From: a virus
Virus record (IMG/VR): IMGVR_UViG_3300020454_000061
Coordinates: 1 to 28,031 of that record
Reading direction: 5' to 3' (one strand)
DNA length: 28,031 nt
Part shown: in pieces, positions 1 to 6,187 of the stretch
Layout of the letters: each line of letters begins with the position of its first letter
Position numbering within the stretch: the first letter of the stretch is position 1
Position numbers and translations under genes: made by a program
The notes under the pieces: model-generated
The model's database searches: none
Seen by the model: only the letters and a program-made list of their open reading frames with translations
What the model was told of the DNA's origin: nothing

Positions 1-543
1 CTAGACGTTGACTCCAACGGTAGATGGTCAGTTGAGAAGTTTAAAGGTCTTCTATTCCAGATCGAAAGAGACATGAATGCTATCGGGCATGAAACTCGTC
101 GTGGGAAGGGTAACATCCTCATCTGCTCAGCAGACGTGGCTAGTGCTCTATCAATGGCAGGTGTGCTTGATTACACTCCAGCTCTTGCAGGAAACAGTAA
201 CTTGCTTCCAGATGACAACAGCAGCACTCTTGCTGGTACATTGAATGGTAGAATCAAGGTTTATGTTGATCCATATTCAGCAAACGTAAGTGACAGACAC
301 TTCTACGTTGGTGGATACAAAGGATCATCTGCATATGATGCAGGAATCTTCTACTGTCCTTATGTCCCACTACAGATGGTCAGAGCTGTGGGTCAGGATA
401 CATTCCAGCCAAAAATCGGGTTTAAGACTCGTTATGGCATGGTTGCTAACCCATTTGCTGAAGGCACAGACCAAGGTGGCGGAGATCTTGATCCTAACAA
501 GAACCGTTACTACAGACGTGTGCTAGTTGACAACCTAATGTAA
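1..543 (+). CDS. gp23: Major capsid protein gp23, C-terminal part (5' end outside the window)
   Basis: The reading frame is open from base 1 to the TAA at 541-543 and gives the last 180 residues of a T4-type major head subunit, which forms the hexamers of the capsid shell. Recognisable stretches are WSVEKFKGLLFQIERD at the left edge, then HETRRGKGN, YVGGYKGSSAYDAGIFYCPY and the conserved end IGFKTRYGMVANPF. The first ATG in view (73) is internal, since the homologous sequence continues upstream of it. T4 gp23 is 521 residues, so about a third is seen here. A strong intrinsic terminator follows 22 bases after the stop, as expected for the end of the head-gene transcript. The identification is firm; only the 5' boundary is missing. 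Confidence 0.97.
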   Translation, partial: LDVDSNGRWSVEKFKGLLFQIERDMNAIGHETRRGKGNILICSADVASALSMAGVLDYTPALAGNSNLLPDDNSSTLAGTLNGRIKVYVDPYSANVSDRHFYVGGYKGSSAYDAGIFYCPYVPLQMVRAVGQDTFQPKIGFKTRYGMVANPFAEGTDQGGGDLDPNKNRYYRRVLVDNLM

Positions 544-565
544 ATTGTCAGGATACATTGACTTG

Positions 566-591
566 GGCAGGTCTAACGACCTGCCTTTTTT
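566..591 (+). terminator. Intrinsic terminator after gp23
   Basis: GGCAGGT (566-572) and ACCTGCC (579-585) form a perfect 7-bp stem with a 6-base loop, followed directly by six T residues. It lies between the capsid gene stop and the next late-promoter motif. Confidence 0.9.
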
Positions 592-600
592 ATTAGGCAA

Positions 601-608
601 CATAAATA
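601..608 (+). promoter_or_regulatory. T4-type late promoter motif (CATAAATA)
   Basis: CATAAATA differs from the T4 late promoter TATAAATA only in the first base. It lies just after the gp23 terminator, 21 bases before the ATG of the 27-residue membrane ORF. Its position between a terminator and a gene start supports it; it would be read by RNA polymerase carrying gp55. A match this short can occur by chance. Confidence 0.6.
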
Positions 609-628
609 CAGCAACTGACGAGATAGAC

Positions 629-712
629 ATGGTAGCAGAGGTTACATACTACGTTATGCTCTTCCTTCTTTTAGGATTGTTTACCATTTACCTATTGCGT
701 TTAGGAGCATAA
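629..712 (+). CDS. 27-residue single-pass membrane peptide
   Basis: ATG to TAA, 27 codons: MVAEVTYYVMLFLL followed by more hydrophobic residues and ending LLRLGA. Almost the whole peptide is one membrane helix with a single Arg near the C-terminus. It sits between the gp23 terminator and the next small ORF, with a late-promoter-like CATAAATA 21 bases upstream, so it would be expressed late. No convincing Shine-Dalgarno sequence is visible. It resembles in size the tiny membrane subunits of photosynthetic complexes, but no specific family match could be made. The promoter context makes a real gene plausible; the function is unknown. Confidence 0.5.
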   Translation: MVAEVTYYVMLFLLLGLFTIYLLRLGA

Positions 713-741
713 TATAGTAAGATATAAAAAACTTATCTAGT

Positions 742-903
742 ATGCCCAGAAAAGATTTAGATCGACTTGATGATCTCATAGATGACATCGAGAAGATGAA
801 AAACAAAATTACAGGAATTGTAGACGTCACGGATTCTCCGAAGGACTGGGAAGATTTCTGGTATCACTCCAAGGACATCAATGATAAACAAACTAATCAG
901 TGA
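742..903 (+). CDS. Small acidic hypothetical protein (53 aa)
   Basis: The frame starts at ATG 742 and stops at TGA 901-903. The product is hydrophilic and charged, starting MPRKDLDRLDDLIDDIEKMK, a likely short amphipathic helix or coiled coil, and continuing with DSPKDWEDFWYHSKD. It has no membrane segment. Its 3' end overlaps the next gene by 23 bases. The Shine-Dalgarno sequence is weak. AT-rich sequence (GATATAAAAA) lies about 20 bases upstream. No family was recognised. The biased, protein-like composition and tight packing with its neighbours suggest a true gene expressed with the late small-ORF cluster. Confidence 0.55.
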   Translation: MPRKDLDRLDDLIDDIEKMKNKITGIVDVTDSPKDWEDFWYHSKDINDKQTNQ

Positions 904-1267
904 GTTTCCTCGCACAGACGTTGTAGACATCGGCATGACCGAAAAAAAGATACGGCAGGTATCCTATACAAAAAGTGAAGTTGATGCTATGATAGCATCT
1001 GCTGTAGATACTGCTGTCTCTGAGGCGAGACGCATTGATGAAGAATCAATGAAGAAGCACAATAGAGATGCTACTGTTATCTCTATGATTCTAGGATTCA
1101 CAGCACTTGCATTATTTGTTGATGGATTGTTGAGGATGTTAGGTATCATTCCTCCATTCATGCACATCGACATTAACATTTTAGATAAGGTCGTCGAGGC
1201 AGTTAAAGAAGACCTAAGCAATAACATTATCGCACCAATACACCGTTTTCATGGATTACGACACTAG
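881..1267 (+). CDS. Hypothetical membrane protein with N-terminal helical region (128 aa)
   Basis: The start at 881 is supported by AAGGA at 871-875, five bases upstream. The N-terminal 65 residues are charged and helical (SEVDAMIASAVDTAVSEARR). One membrane segment follows at about residues 67-90 (VISMILGFTALALFVDGLL), then a short C-terminal amphipathic region. This one-helix plus coiled-coil design occurs in many phage accessory membrane proteins, but nothing here identifies a holin or spanin. It overlaps the ORFs on both sides (23 and 17 bases), so the group is probably translated from one transcript. An alternative start at 934 lacks a ribosome binding site. Confidence 0.7.
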   Translation: MINKLISEFPRTDVVDIGMTEKKIRQVSYTKSEVDAMIASAVDTAVSEARRIDEESMKKHNRDATVISMILGFTALALFVDGLLRMLGIIPPFMHIDINILDKVVEAVKEDLSNNIIAPIHRFHGLRH

Positions 1268-1421
1268 CATATTATTAATACAGTTTATTAGAGGAATTAC
1301 AGTCGGATTATTTGCACACTTCATACTGAAGGTGATCTTCGACTTGTACGATATAAATAATGACGACGACGATGACGATCCCGAAGGTGGTCTCATGTCG
1401 CCTGTCTACATGGGTGCCTAA
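1251..1421 (+). CDS. Small membrane protein with acidic tail (56 aa)
   Basis: ATG 1251 to TAA 1419-1421, overlapping the gene before by 17 bases and the next gene by a TAATG junction. The N-terminal half is hydrophobic (SILLIQFIRGITVGLFAHF), a probable membrane helix. It is followed by a run of six Asp residues (NNDDDDDDP) and a short C-terminus ending SPVYMGA. The junction with the tail gene suggests translational coupling. The TATAAATA late promoter motif at 1352-1359 lies inside this reading frame. No family was recognised; the tight packing is the main evidence that it is coding. Confidence 0.6.
   Translation: MDYDTSILLIQFIRGITVGLFAHFILKVIFDLYDINNDDDDDDPEGGLMSPVYMGA
1352..1359 (+). promoter_or_regulatory. 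Perfect T4-type late promoter (TATAAATA)
   Basis: An exact match to the T4 late promoter consensus, 62 bases upstream of the tail gene at 1421 and inside the preceding small ORF. Expected to be used by gp55-bearing RNA polymerase to express the tail gene late. Confidence 0.7.
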
Positions 1422-1996
1422 TGACTAACGCTTGGAATTCACAGATTGAAAATAGAAACTTCTTATCACCACTTGGGTTTAAGATGGTGATGCCTAAGTT
1501 TCCTAAGGTCGTGTACTTTAGTCAGTCTGCTGCTATTCCTGCAATCTCAATCACACAACCCATGCAGTCCACAAGGTATGGACGTCAGTTACCTCTAGAA
1601 GGCACATTTCAATACGAAGATTTTGAAATGTCTTTCATAGTAGATGAGGATATGGAAAACTATCTCCTACTACACAACTGGTTGCGTGCTCTCGGTGTCC
1701 CCGAGAAGTCAAAAGAAAGGACAACTTTTATAGATTTTATGAAGTCTAGATTCCAATACGATTCAAAGGACTGGGATCTGATATCTGCTGACGCATCTTT
1801 GACAGTGCTTAACAGTAACTTCAATGCAAATTTTAACATCGTATTCAAAGGATTGTTTCCTGTCTCCTTGTCAGGATTGGATTTTGATGCTACAATAGAT
1901 GGCACACAGTACGCTACTGCCAATGCCACGTTTAAATATATCTTGTATGAGATTCAGAGTGGTGAGACTAACGTACGCTCCACAGCATTAGAGTAA
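1421..1996 (+). CDS. gp3: Tail-tube-fold protein, probably tail completion protein gp3
   Basis: A 191-residue structural protein. The N-terminal NFLSPLGFKMVMPKFPKV and the middle (ISITQPMQSTRYGRQLPLEG, then FEMSFIVDEDMENYLLLHNW) follow the pattern of T4 tail-tube-related proteins (gp19/gp54 type), in which a beta-sandwich strand is followed by an Asn/Trp-containing helix. In T4-like cyanophages the gene between 23 and uvsY is normally gene 3, the tail completion and sheath stabiliser protein. The assignment to gp3 therefore rests mainly on position, while the tube-like fold rests on sequence. It starts by a TAATG overlap with the small membrane ORF and ends by a TAATG overlap with uvsY. An exact late promoter lies 62 bases upstream. 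Confidence 0.7.
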   Translation: MTNAWNSQIENRNFLSPLGFKMVMPKFPKVVYFSQSAAIPAISITQPMQSTRYGRQLPLEGTFQYEDFEMSFIVDEDMENYLLLHNWLRALGVPEKSKERTTFIDFMKSRFQYDSKDWDLISADASLTVLNSNFNANFNIVFKGLFPVSLSGLDFDATIDGTQYATANATFKYILYEIQSGETNVRSTALE

Positions 1997-2424
1997 TGAA
2001 TCTCGAAAAAATTGAAGAGATGTGGGAGAAGGACTCAGAGCTCCATAGGGAGTTGCCTGAGCTTTTGGCAAACGACTCGTTAGCGTCTGCTAAACTACAC
2101 TCTAAGTATTTGAAATGGTTGAATCAATTCCGACTGATGCTTTCAGAAGCAGAGAGTAAAAGGAATCTAATAAGACTACACAAGTTTGAATATTTTTCTG
2201 GTAAAAGACCAGACGAAGAAGGAAAGATATACCCACTTAAAGTATTAAAATCTGATATCGGTCTATACTTAGATGGCGATAAGGATTTGTCTCGTGCAAA
2301 CGCTAAGATCCACTACCTCGAAACTTGTATAAATTGTTGTGAGAGGATTCTTAAACAGATAGACTCGAGAGGGTTTGCTATCAAGAATGCATTTGACATC
2401 ATCAAATACTATGACATACGTTAG
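1996..2424 (+). CDS. uvsY: UvsY recombination mediator
   Basis: 142 residues, close to T4 UvsY (137). The match to T4 includes SKYLKWLN near residue 36, the YFSGK motif, LDGDKDLSRANAKIHYLE (T4: LSADKDVLKVDTSLQYW) and the conserved C-terminal IDSRGFAIKNAFDI (T4: IKSRGFAIKHIQDM). UvsY loads the recombinase UvsX onto single-stranded DNA covered by gp32 and stabilises the filament. The gene begins inside the stop of the tail gene (TAATG) and its end overlaps the start of uvsW by 14 bases, so the two recombination genes are probably coupled. Confidence 0.93.
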   Translation: MNLEKIEEMWEKDSELHRELPELLANDSLASAKLHSKYLKWLNQFRLMLSEAESKRNLIRLHKFEYFSGKRPDEEGKIYPLKVLKSDIGLYLDGDKDLSRANAKIHYLETCINCCERILKQIDSRGFAIKNAFDIIKYYDIR

Positions 2425-3871
2425 CAAGAAAAATGAAGTTTATTTAAAAGTAGAAACAGAGGAGCACATCCATAAAGAGTTATCAGAGTATTTTTGTTTT
2501 GATGTGCCTAACGCTAAATTCATGCCACACTATAAGAAACGTGTGTGGGATGGAAAGATAAGATTATATTCACCTGGCACAGGTGAGATCTATTGTGGTC
2601 TCTATGACTACCTAGAAGAATTCTTTAATAACAAACACTATAAGTATGTCATTAAACAGAGTGACTACTATGGTATACCAGAAGAGGAAGAAGATTATGT
2701 CACACCTGAAAGCACAGCGTCTTTTGTTAGGTCTTTGGGTCTCCCTTTCACAGCAAGGGACTACCAGTTACGAGGCATATATCAAGCACTTAAGTCGCGT
2801 AGGAAGCTTCTACTATCCCCCACAGGATCAGGGAAATCCCTAATCATCTATGCACTAGTGCGTTGGTATCTACAGAAAGGACTAGATGTATTGATTATTG
2901 TGCCTACCACATCACTGGTAGAGCAAATGTATAAAGATTTTGAAACTTATGGTTGGAAAGCAAGTGCATACTGTCATAAGATTAGAGCAGGTAGAGAGAA
3001 ATATGTTGACGATCCAGTAATTATATCCACATGGCAGAGTATATACAAAGAAGGTAAAAATTTCTTTGAGAGGTTTGGTGCTGTCATAGGAGACGAAGCA
3101 CATCTATATAAAGCAAAATCATTGTCGGGTATCCTCACTAAAATGGTGGATACTAAGTATCGTGTTGGGTTAACAGGCACACTTGATGGGTTACAAACTC
3201 ACCAATTAGTATTGGAAGGTCTGTTTGGTAGTGTGGATCAGGTTACAAAGACTAAGGATCTTCAAAAGAAAGGACATCTCACACCACTAAAAGTAAAAAT
3301 TATTCTACTTAAACATGGTTGGGTGCCGTTTGATCACTATCAACAGGAGATGGATTACATCACACAGCACGAGAGACGTAACAAATTTATAAGTAAATTA
3401 GCATTAGATACGGTTGGCAACACCTTAATTCTCTTTAATTACGTTGAGAAACATGGTGAGCCCCTTTACAATTTGATAAATAGTTACAATCAAAATCGCC
3501 GTTTGTTTTTTATTCACGGTGGAATTGATACTGAAGATCGTGAAGAAGCGAGAAGAATTACCGAAAAGGAAAAGGATGCTATCATCATTGCAAGTTATGG
3601 CACATTCTCCACTGGTATAAACATTCGCAATTTGCATAACGTTATCTTCGCTAGTCCCTCTAAGTCTAGAGTGCGAAACCTACAATCCATTGGTAGAGTT
3701 TTAAGGAAAGGCGAGAATAAATCACAGGCAACACTTTACGACATTGCTGATGACTGCACGAAGGGGTCATATCATAACTACACATTCAGACATCTAATAG
3801 AGAGGATGAAGATATACGAGTCTGAAGAGTTTGATTATGAAGTCACTAAAGTAAGATTCAAAAATGATTAA
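2411..3871 (+). CDS. uvsW: UvsW superfamily 2 helicase
   Basis: 486 residues from ATG 2411. This start is preferred over ATG 2375 because T4 UvsW also begins just before the short N-terminal domain (HKELSEYFCF, then KRVWDGKIRLY) and because 2375 would overlap uvsY by 50 bases. Helicase motifs are complete: Q-like ARDYQLRG, Walker A SPTGSGKS (136-143), DEAH (228-231), TGTLDG (255-260) and motif VI SIGRVLRKGENKS. UvsW unwinds D-loops, R-loops and branched DNA; in T4 it helps switch replication from origins to recombination forks. The 3' end overlaps the next gene by 8 bases. Confidence 0.95.
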   Translation: MTYVSKKNEVYLKVETEEHIHKELSEYFCFDVPNAKFMPHYKKRVWDGKIRLYSPGTGEIYCGLYDYLEEFFNNKHYKYVIKQSDYYGIPEEEEDYVTPESTASFVRSLGLPFTARDYQLRGIYQALKSRRKLLLSPTGSGKSLIIYALVRWYLQKGLDVLIIVPTTSLVEQMYKDFETYGWKASAYCHKIRAGREKYVDDPVIISTWQSIYKEGKNFFERFGAVIGDEAHLYKAKSLSGILTKMVDTKYRVGLTGTLDGLQTHQLVLEGLFGSVDQVTKTKDLQKKGHLTPLKVKIILLKHGWVPFDHYQQEMDYITQHERRNKFISKLALDTVGNTLILFNYVEKHGEPLYNLINSYNQNRRLFFIHGGIDTEDREEARRITEKEKDAIIIASYGTFSTGINIRNLHNVIFASPSKSRVRNLQSIGRVLRKGENKSQATLYDIADDCTKGSYHNYTFRHLIERMKIYESEEFDYEVTKVRFKND

Positions 3872-4283
3872 TTACATCCAACACGAGCAAGAATTCTACG
3901 GAGTAGTCAAACTAGTCTCTGGTGATGAGGTCTTAGGACCTATGATCGCCACTGATGATAAGGGTGATACTCTTATTTTTGTGTCTAATCCTGCCAAACC
4001 ACACGCTACACCTGTAGCAGAGGGTAAGCATCAAGGTCTTGCTATTGGTTTTACCAAGTGGATGATGTTTAGTGAAGAAGATTTTTATTTAATTAGAGAG
4101 CCAGATATAATTTGCGTAGCACCTATGAGTGATGATTCTATTGCCATGTATCGCATGTGGTTGCGTAGAGAATTTGGATCTAATGATGATTACACTGCAC
4201 CTATGAATGAAACCATGGGACTTATTGGTAAAGTTGATGACTTCCGTAAGAAGTTAGAGAAGCAGTGGCGTAACACAGGTTGA
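3864..4283 (+). CDS. Conserved cyanophage protein with Sm-like features (139 aa)
   Basis: The N-terminal half reads like an Sm-like beta barrel: YGVVKLVSGDEVLGPMIATD, then DTLIFVSNP. The C-terminal half has PDIICVAPMSDDSIAMYRMW. A second protein with the same plan is at 21963-22358, so the two are probably distant paralogues. Bacterial Sm-like proteins such as Hfq bind RNA, but no RNA-binding residues could be assigned here. The gene starts inside the end of uvsW (8-base overlap). The -35 box of the gp55 promoter begins at its 3' end. Coding is certain; the fold is an inference from pattern and the function is unknown. Confidence 0.75.
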   Translation: MINYIQHEQEFYGVVKLVSGDEVLGPMIATDDKGDTLIFVSNPAKPHATPVAEGKHQGLAIGFTKWMMFSEEDFYLIREPDIICVAPMSDDSIAMYRMWLRREFGSNDDYTAPMNETMGLIGKVDDFRKKLEKQWRNTG

Positions 4284-4308
4284 CGTAGACATATAACTGG
4301 TGTATACT
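4280..4308 (+). promoter_or_regulatory. Near-consensus sigma70 promoter upstream of gp55
   Basis: TTGACG at 4280-4285 and TATACT at 4303-4308 are separated by exactly 17 bases. Transcription would start near 4315, giving a leader of about 15 bases before the gp55 ATG at 4330. This is the best host-type promoter seen in the window and fits expression of the late sigma factor before late promoters become active. Confidence 0.72.
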
Positions 4309-4329
4309 TAAGACATTCGGAAGCAATAA

Positions 4330-4800
4330 ATGCCACGGAAAGCAAAAAAACAACACTATGTAGATAACAAGAAGTTTCTCGACGAGCTCGTGGTATACCG
4401 CAAGGACGTTAAGCATGCTGCTGAAGAAGATCTACCCAAACCGAGAATCCCAAACTATATTGGAGAGTGCTTCTTAAAGATTGCTACTCACCTATCATAT
4501 CGTCCTAACTTTATTAACTACATGTATAAGGATGACATGATCTGCGATGGGATTGAGAATTGTGTCCAGTATATCGATAACTTTGATCCTGCGAAATCGA
4601 CTAACCCATTTGCATATTTTACACAGATAGTGTATTATGCATTCCTACGTCGTATTGCAAAGGAAAAACGTCAAATGGATATCAAAGACAAGTTGATTGA
4701 GAAGAGTGGATATGATGAGGTATTCTCAGTTGATACCAAAGACGATCATGCTCAGATGAATTCAATCAAGTCTAGAATTGAAACTACTATGCGAGGATAA
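4330..4800 (+). CDS. gp55: Late-transcription sigma factor gp55
   Basis: 156 residues; T4 gp55 has 185. A sigma region 2-like core matches T4: DDMICDGIENCVQYIDNFD (T4: QEMIADGIEASIKGLHNFD), then STNPFAYFTQIVYYAFLRRI and KEKRQ. It lets RNA polymerase recognise the TATAAATA late promoter. The C-terminus ends KSRIETTMRG. The T4 C-terminal hydrophobic clamp-binding motif (SLDFLYE) is not apparent, which is notable because T4 gp55 uses it to contact gp45. A strong sigma70 promoter lies at 4280-4308; the Shine-Dalgarno (GGAAG) is weak. The next gene, 47, starts 3 bases after the stop. Confidence 0.93.
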   Translation: MPRKAKKQHYVDNKKFLDELVVYRKDVKHAAEEDLPKPRIPNYIGECFLKIATHLSYRPNFINYMYKDDMICDGIENCVQYIDNFDPAKSTNPFAYFTQIVYYAFLRRIAKEKRQMDIKDKLIEKSGYDEVFSVDTKDDHAQMNSIKSRIETTMRG

Positions 4801-4803
4801 TAC

Positions 4804-5829
4804 ATGAATGTATTGGTTATAACTGACCAACACTTCGGCGTTCGTAATGACAGTCTAGTTTTTCTAGAAAAATATAAAGCATTTTATTCTAAAGTTGTCA
4901 TACCAACCATCGATAAGATGGGAATTACTGAGGTATTGTGTCTAGGTGATACGTTTGATAAGAGAAAGACTATTAACTTTAATAGTTTAGATGCTGCAAA
5001 GGAGATGTGGTTTGACCCACTCCGTGATCGTGGTGTCACTATGAATATGTTGATTGGTAATCATGATATCTACTTTAAGAATACTCTTAAGGTAAATGCA
5101 CCTGAGTTACTACTAAAGGACTATGACAACATTAATATTATTGACGTACCTGGAGACTATAGCATTGGTGGCAGGGATATGTGCTGTATTCCTTGGGTAT
5201 GTGACGAGTCAAGAGATGCCACTAGAGATGCAATCGAGACTAGTGCTTCAGATATCTGTGTGGGGCATCTCGAGCTTAGCGGTTTTGAGGCTATACCTGG
5301 AATTGTTATGTCTCATGGGGATGACGCAGCACCCTACGATAAATTCGATATGGTCTTATCAGGACACTATCATCTAAAGAGTAAGAAAAAGAATATCCAG
5401 TATCTAGGTAACCCGAATCAAATCTATTGGAATGATTACGGTCAGAAAAAAGGGTTTCATCTGCTAAATACAGATGATCTAAAGTTAAAGTTTCAGCAGA
5501 ATCCTTATGAGGTATTCCATAAGATCTACTATAATGAAACAACTCTAGATGATATCAAAGGTCTTGACTTTACAAACACCTACGTTAAACTAATCGTAGA
5601 TGACAAGACTGATCAAGCAAAGTTTGACCAGACCATTCGCTACATCCAGTGTGGTAATGTAGCAGACTTGAAAATTATAGAAGATAACACTTATATTCTG
5701 GAAGACGTAACAGATGTAGAGGTAGAAGATACTCTTACTATCCTTGAAACCTGTGTCCAAGAGCTTCCACATAAAGAAGAAGTTTTTGCTATACTGAAAA
5801 ATCTATACATGGAATCGGTAGAAGTCTGA
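4804..5829 (+). CDS. gp47: gp47, SbcD/Mre11-type recombination nuclease subunit
   Basis: 341 residues (T4: 339). The calcineurin-like phosphoesterase motifs are complete: TDQH (D8, H10), GD (48-49), GNHD (85-88), GHLE (H155) and GHYH (187-190), which bind two metal ions. With gp46 it forms the Mre11/Rad50-like complex that resects DNA ends, degrades host DNA and starts recombination-dependent replication. GAGGA at 4793-4797 is a good ribosome binding site. The gene is followed by a 1-base overlap with a DUF3110-like gene, then a membrane peptide, then gp46, instead of gp46 directly. Confidence 0.96.
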   Translation: MNVLVITDQHFGVRNDSLVFLEKYKAFYSKVVIPTIDKMGITEVLCLGDTFDKRKTINFNSLDAAKEMWFDPLRDRGVTMNMLIGNHDIYFKNTLKVNAPELLLKDYDNINIIDVPGDYSIGGRDMCCIPWVCDESRDATRDAIETSASDICVGHLELSGFEAIPGIVMSHGDDAAPYDKFDMVLSGHYHLKSKKKNIQYLGNPNQIYWNDYGQKKGFHLLNTDDLKLKFQQNPYEVFHKIYYNETTLDDIKGLDFTNTYVKLIVDDKTDQAKFDQTIRYIQCGNVADLKIIEDNTYILEDVTDVEVEDTLTILETCVQELPHKEEVFAILKNLYMESVEV

Positions 5830-6095
5830 TGTTTGTCTTAGTCGAAAAGAAAACTGGTGGTGTGTACGCTGTTAAAGATGATAAGTCTTTTGAGCGTATC
5901 GTACAGATCTTTGCGATTAAAGATGACGCTGACAGATATCATCAAATGTTAATAGATGTAGATTTCCCTAGGGAATTAGATGTGGCAGAGGTTGAGCGTA
6001 AAGATGTTGTTTCAAATTGTAGACAACATGGATACAGGTATGCTATCATAACAGAGAATGACTTTGTTATTCCTCCACCTTCAGTCATAGACTAA
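5829..6095 (+). CDS. DUF3110-like small protein between gp47 and gp46
   Basis: 88 residues. The pattern VLVEKKTGGVYAVKD, then IFAIKDDADRYHQMLIDVDFP and CRQHGYRYAII, resembles cyanobacterial DUF3110 proteins, which have a short beta-strand start, a DDADRYA-type helix, a DFP turn and a GY motif. This is from memory of the family and was not checked by a search. DUF3110 is known mainly from cyanobacteria and plants, so the gene hints at a cyanobacterial host. It is packed between the two subunits of the gp46/gp47 nuclease with TAATG or 1-base overlaps on both sides, so it is probably co-translated with them. Function unknown. Confidence 0.75.
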   Translation: MFVLVEKKTGGVYAVKDDKSFERIVQIFAIKDDADRYHQMLIDVDFPRELDVAEVERKDVVSNCRQHGYRYAIITENDFVIPPPSVID

Positions 6096-6187
6096 TGCCT
6101 TTATTTTTAATCGTCTTAGGTGCATCATCTATTGGTGCCACCATTGCACTTTATATCCTTCGTAAATACGACGACCCTAATACATGA
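6095..6187 (+). CDS. 30-residue membrane peptide between gp47 and gp46
   Basis: ATG 6095 to TGA 6185-6187. It starts by a TAATG overlap with the DUF3110-like gene and ends by an ATGA overlap with gp46. The sequence is MPLFLIVLGASSIGATIALY followed by ILRKYDDPNT: a single membrane helix with a small-residue face (GASSIGAT) and a charged cytoplasmic-type end. The exact junctions on both sides leave no gap, which argues that it is translated. Its role is unknown. Confidence 0.6.
   Translation: MPLFLIVLGASSIGATIALYILRKYDDPNT

Noticed and set aside
629-712. 27-residue peptide as a photosystem or cytochrome b6f small subunit
   Set aside because: Only size and hydrophobicity agree; the remembered PetG, PetL and PetM sequences do not match.
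2375-2410. Upstream ATG for uvsW
   Set aside because: It adds 12 residues read out of frame from uvsY; the T4 alignment favours ATG 2411.
3475-3482. GATAAATA late-promoter-like motif inside uvsW (and the same at 25486-25493 in uvsX)
   Set aside because: Both lie deep inside core genes and encode Asp-Lys-type codons with no gene start downstream; taken as chance matches.
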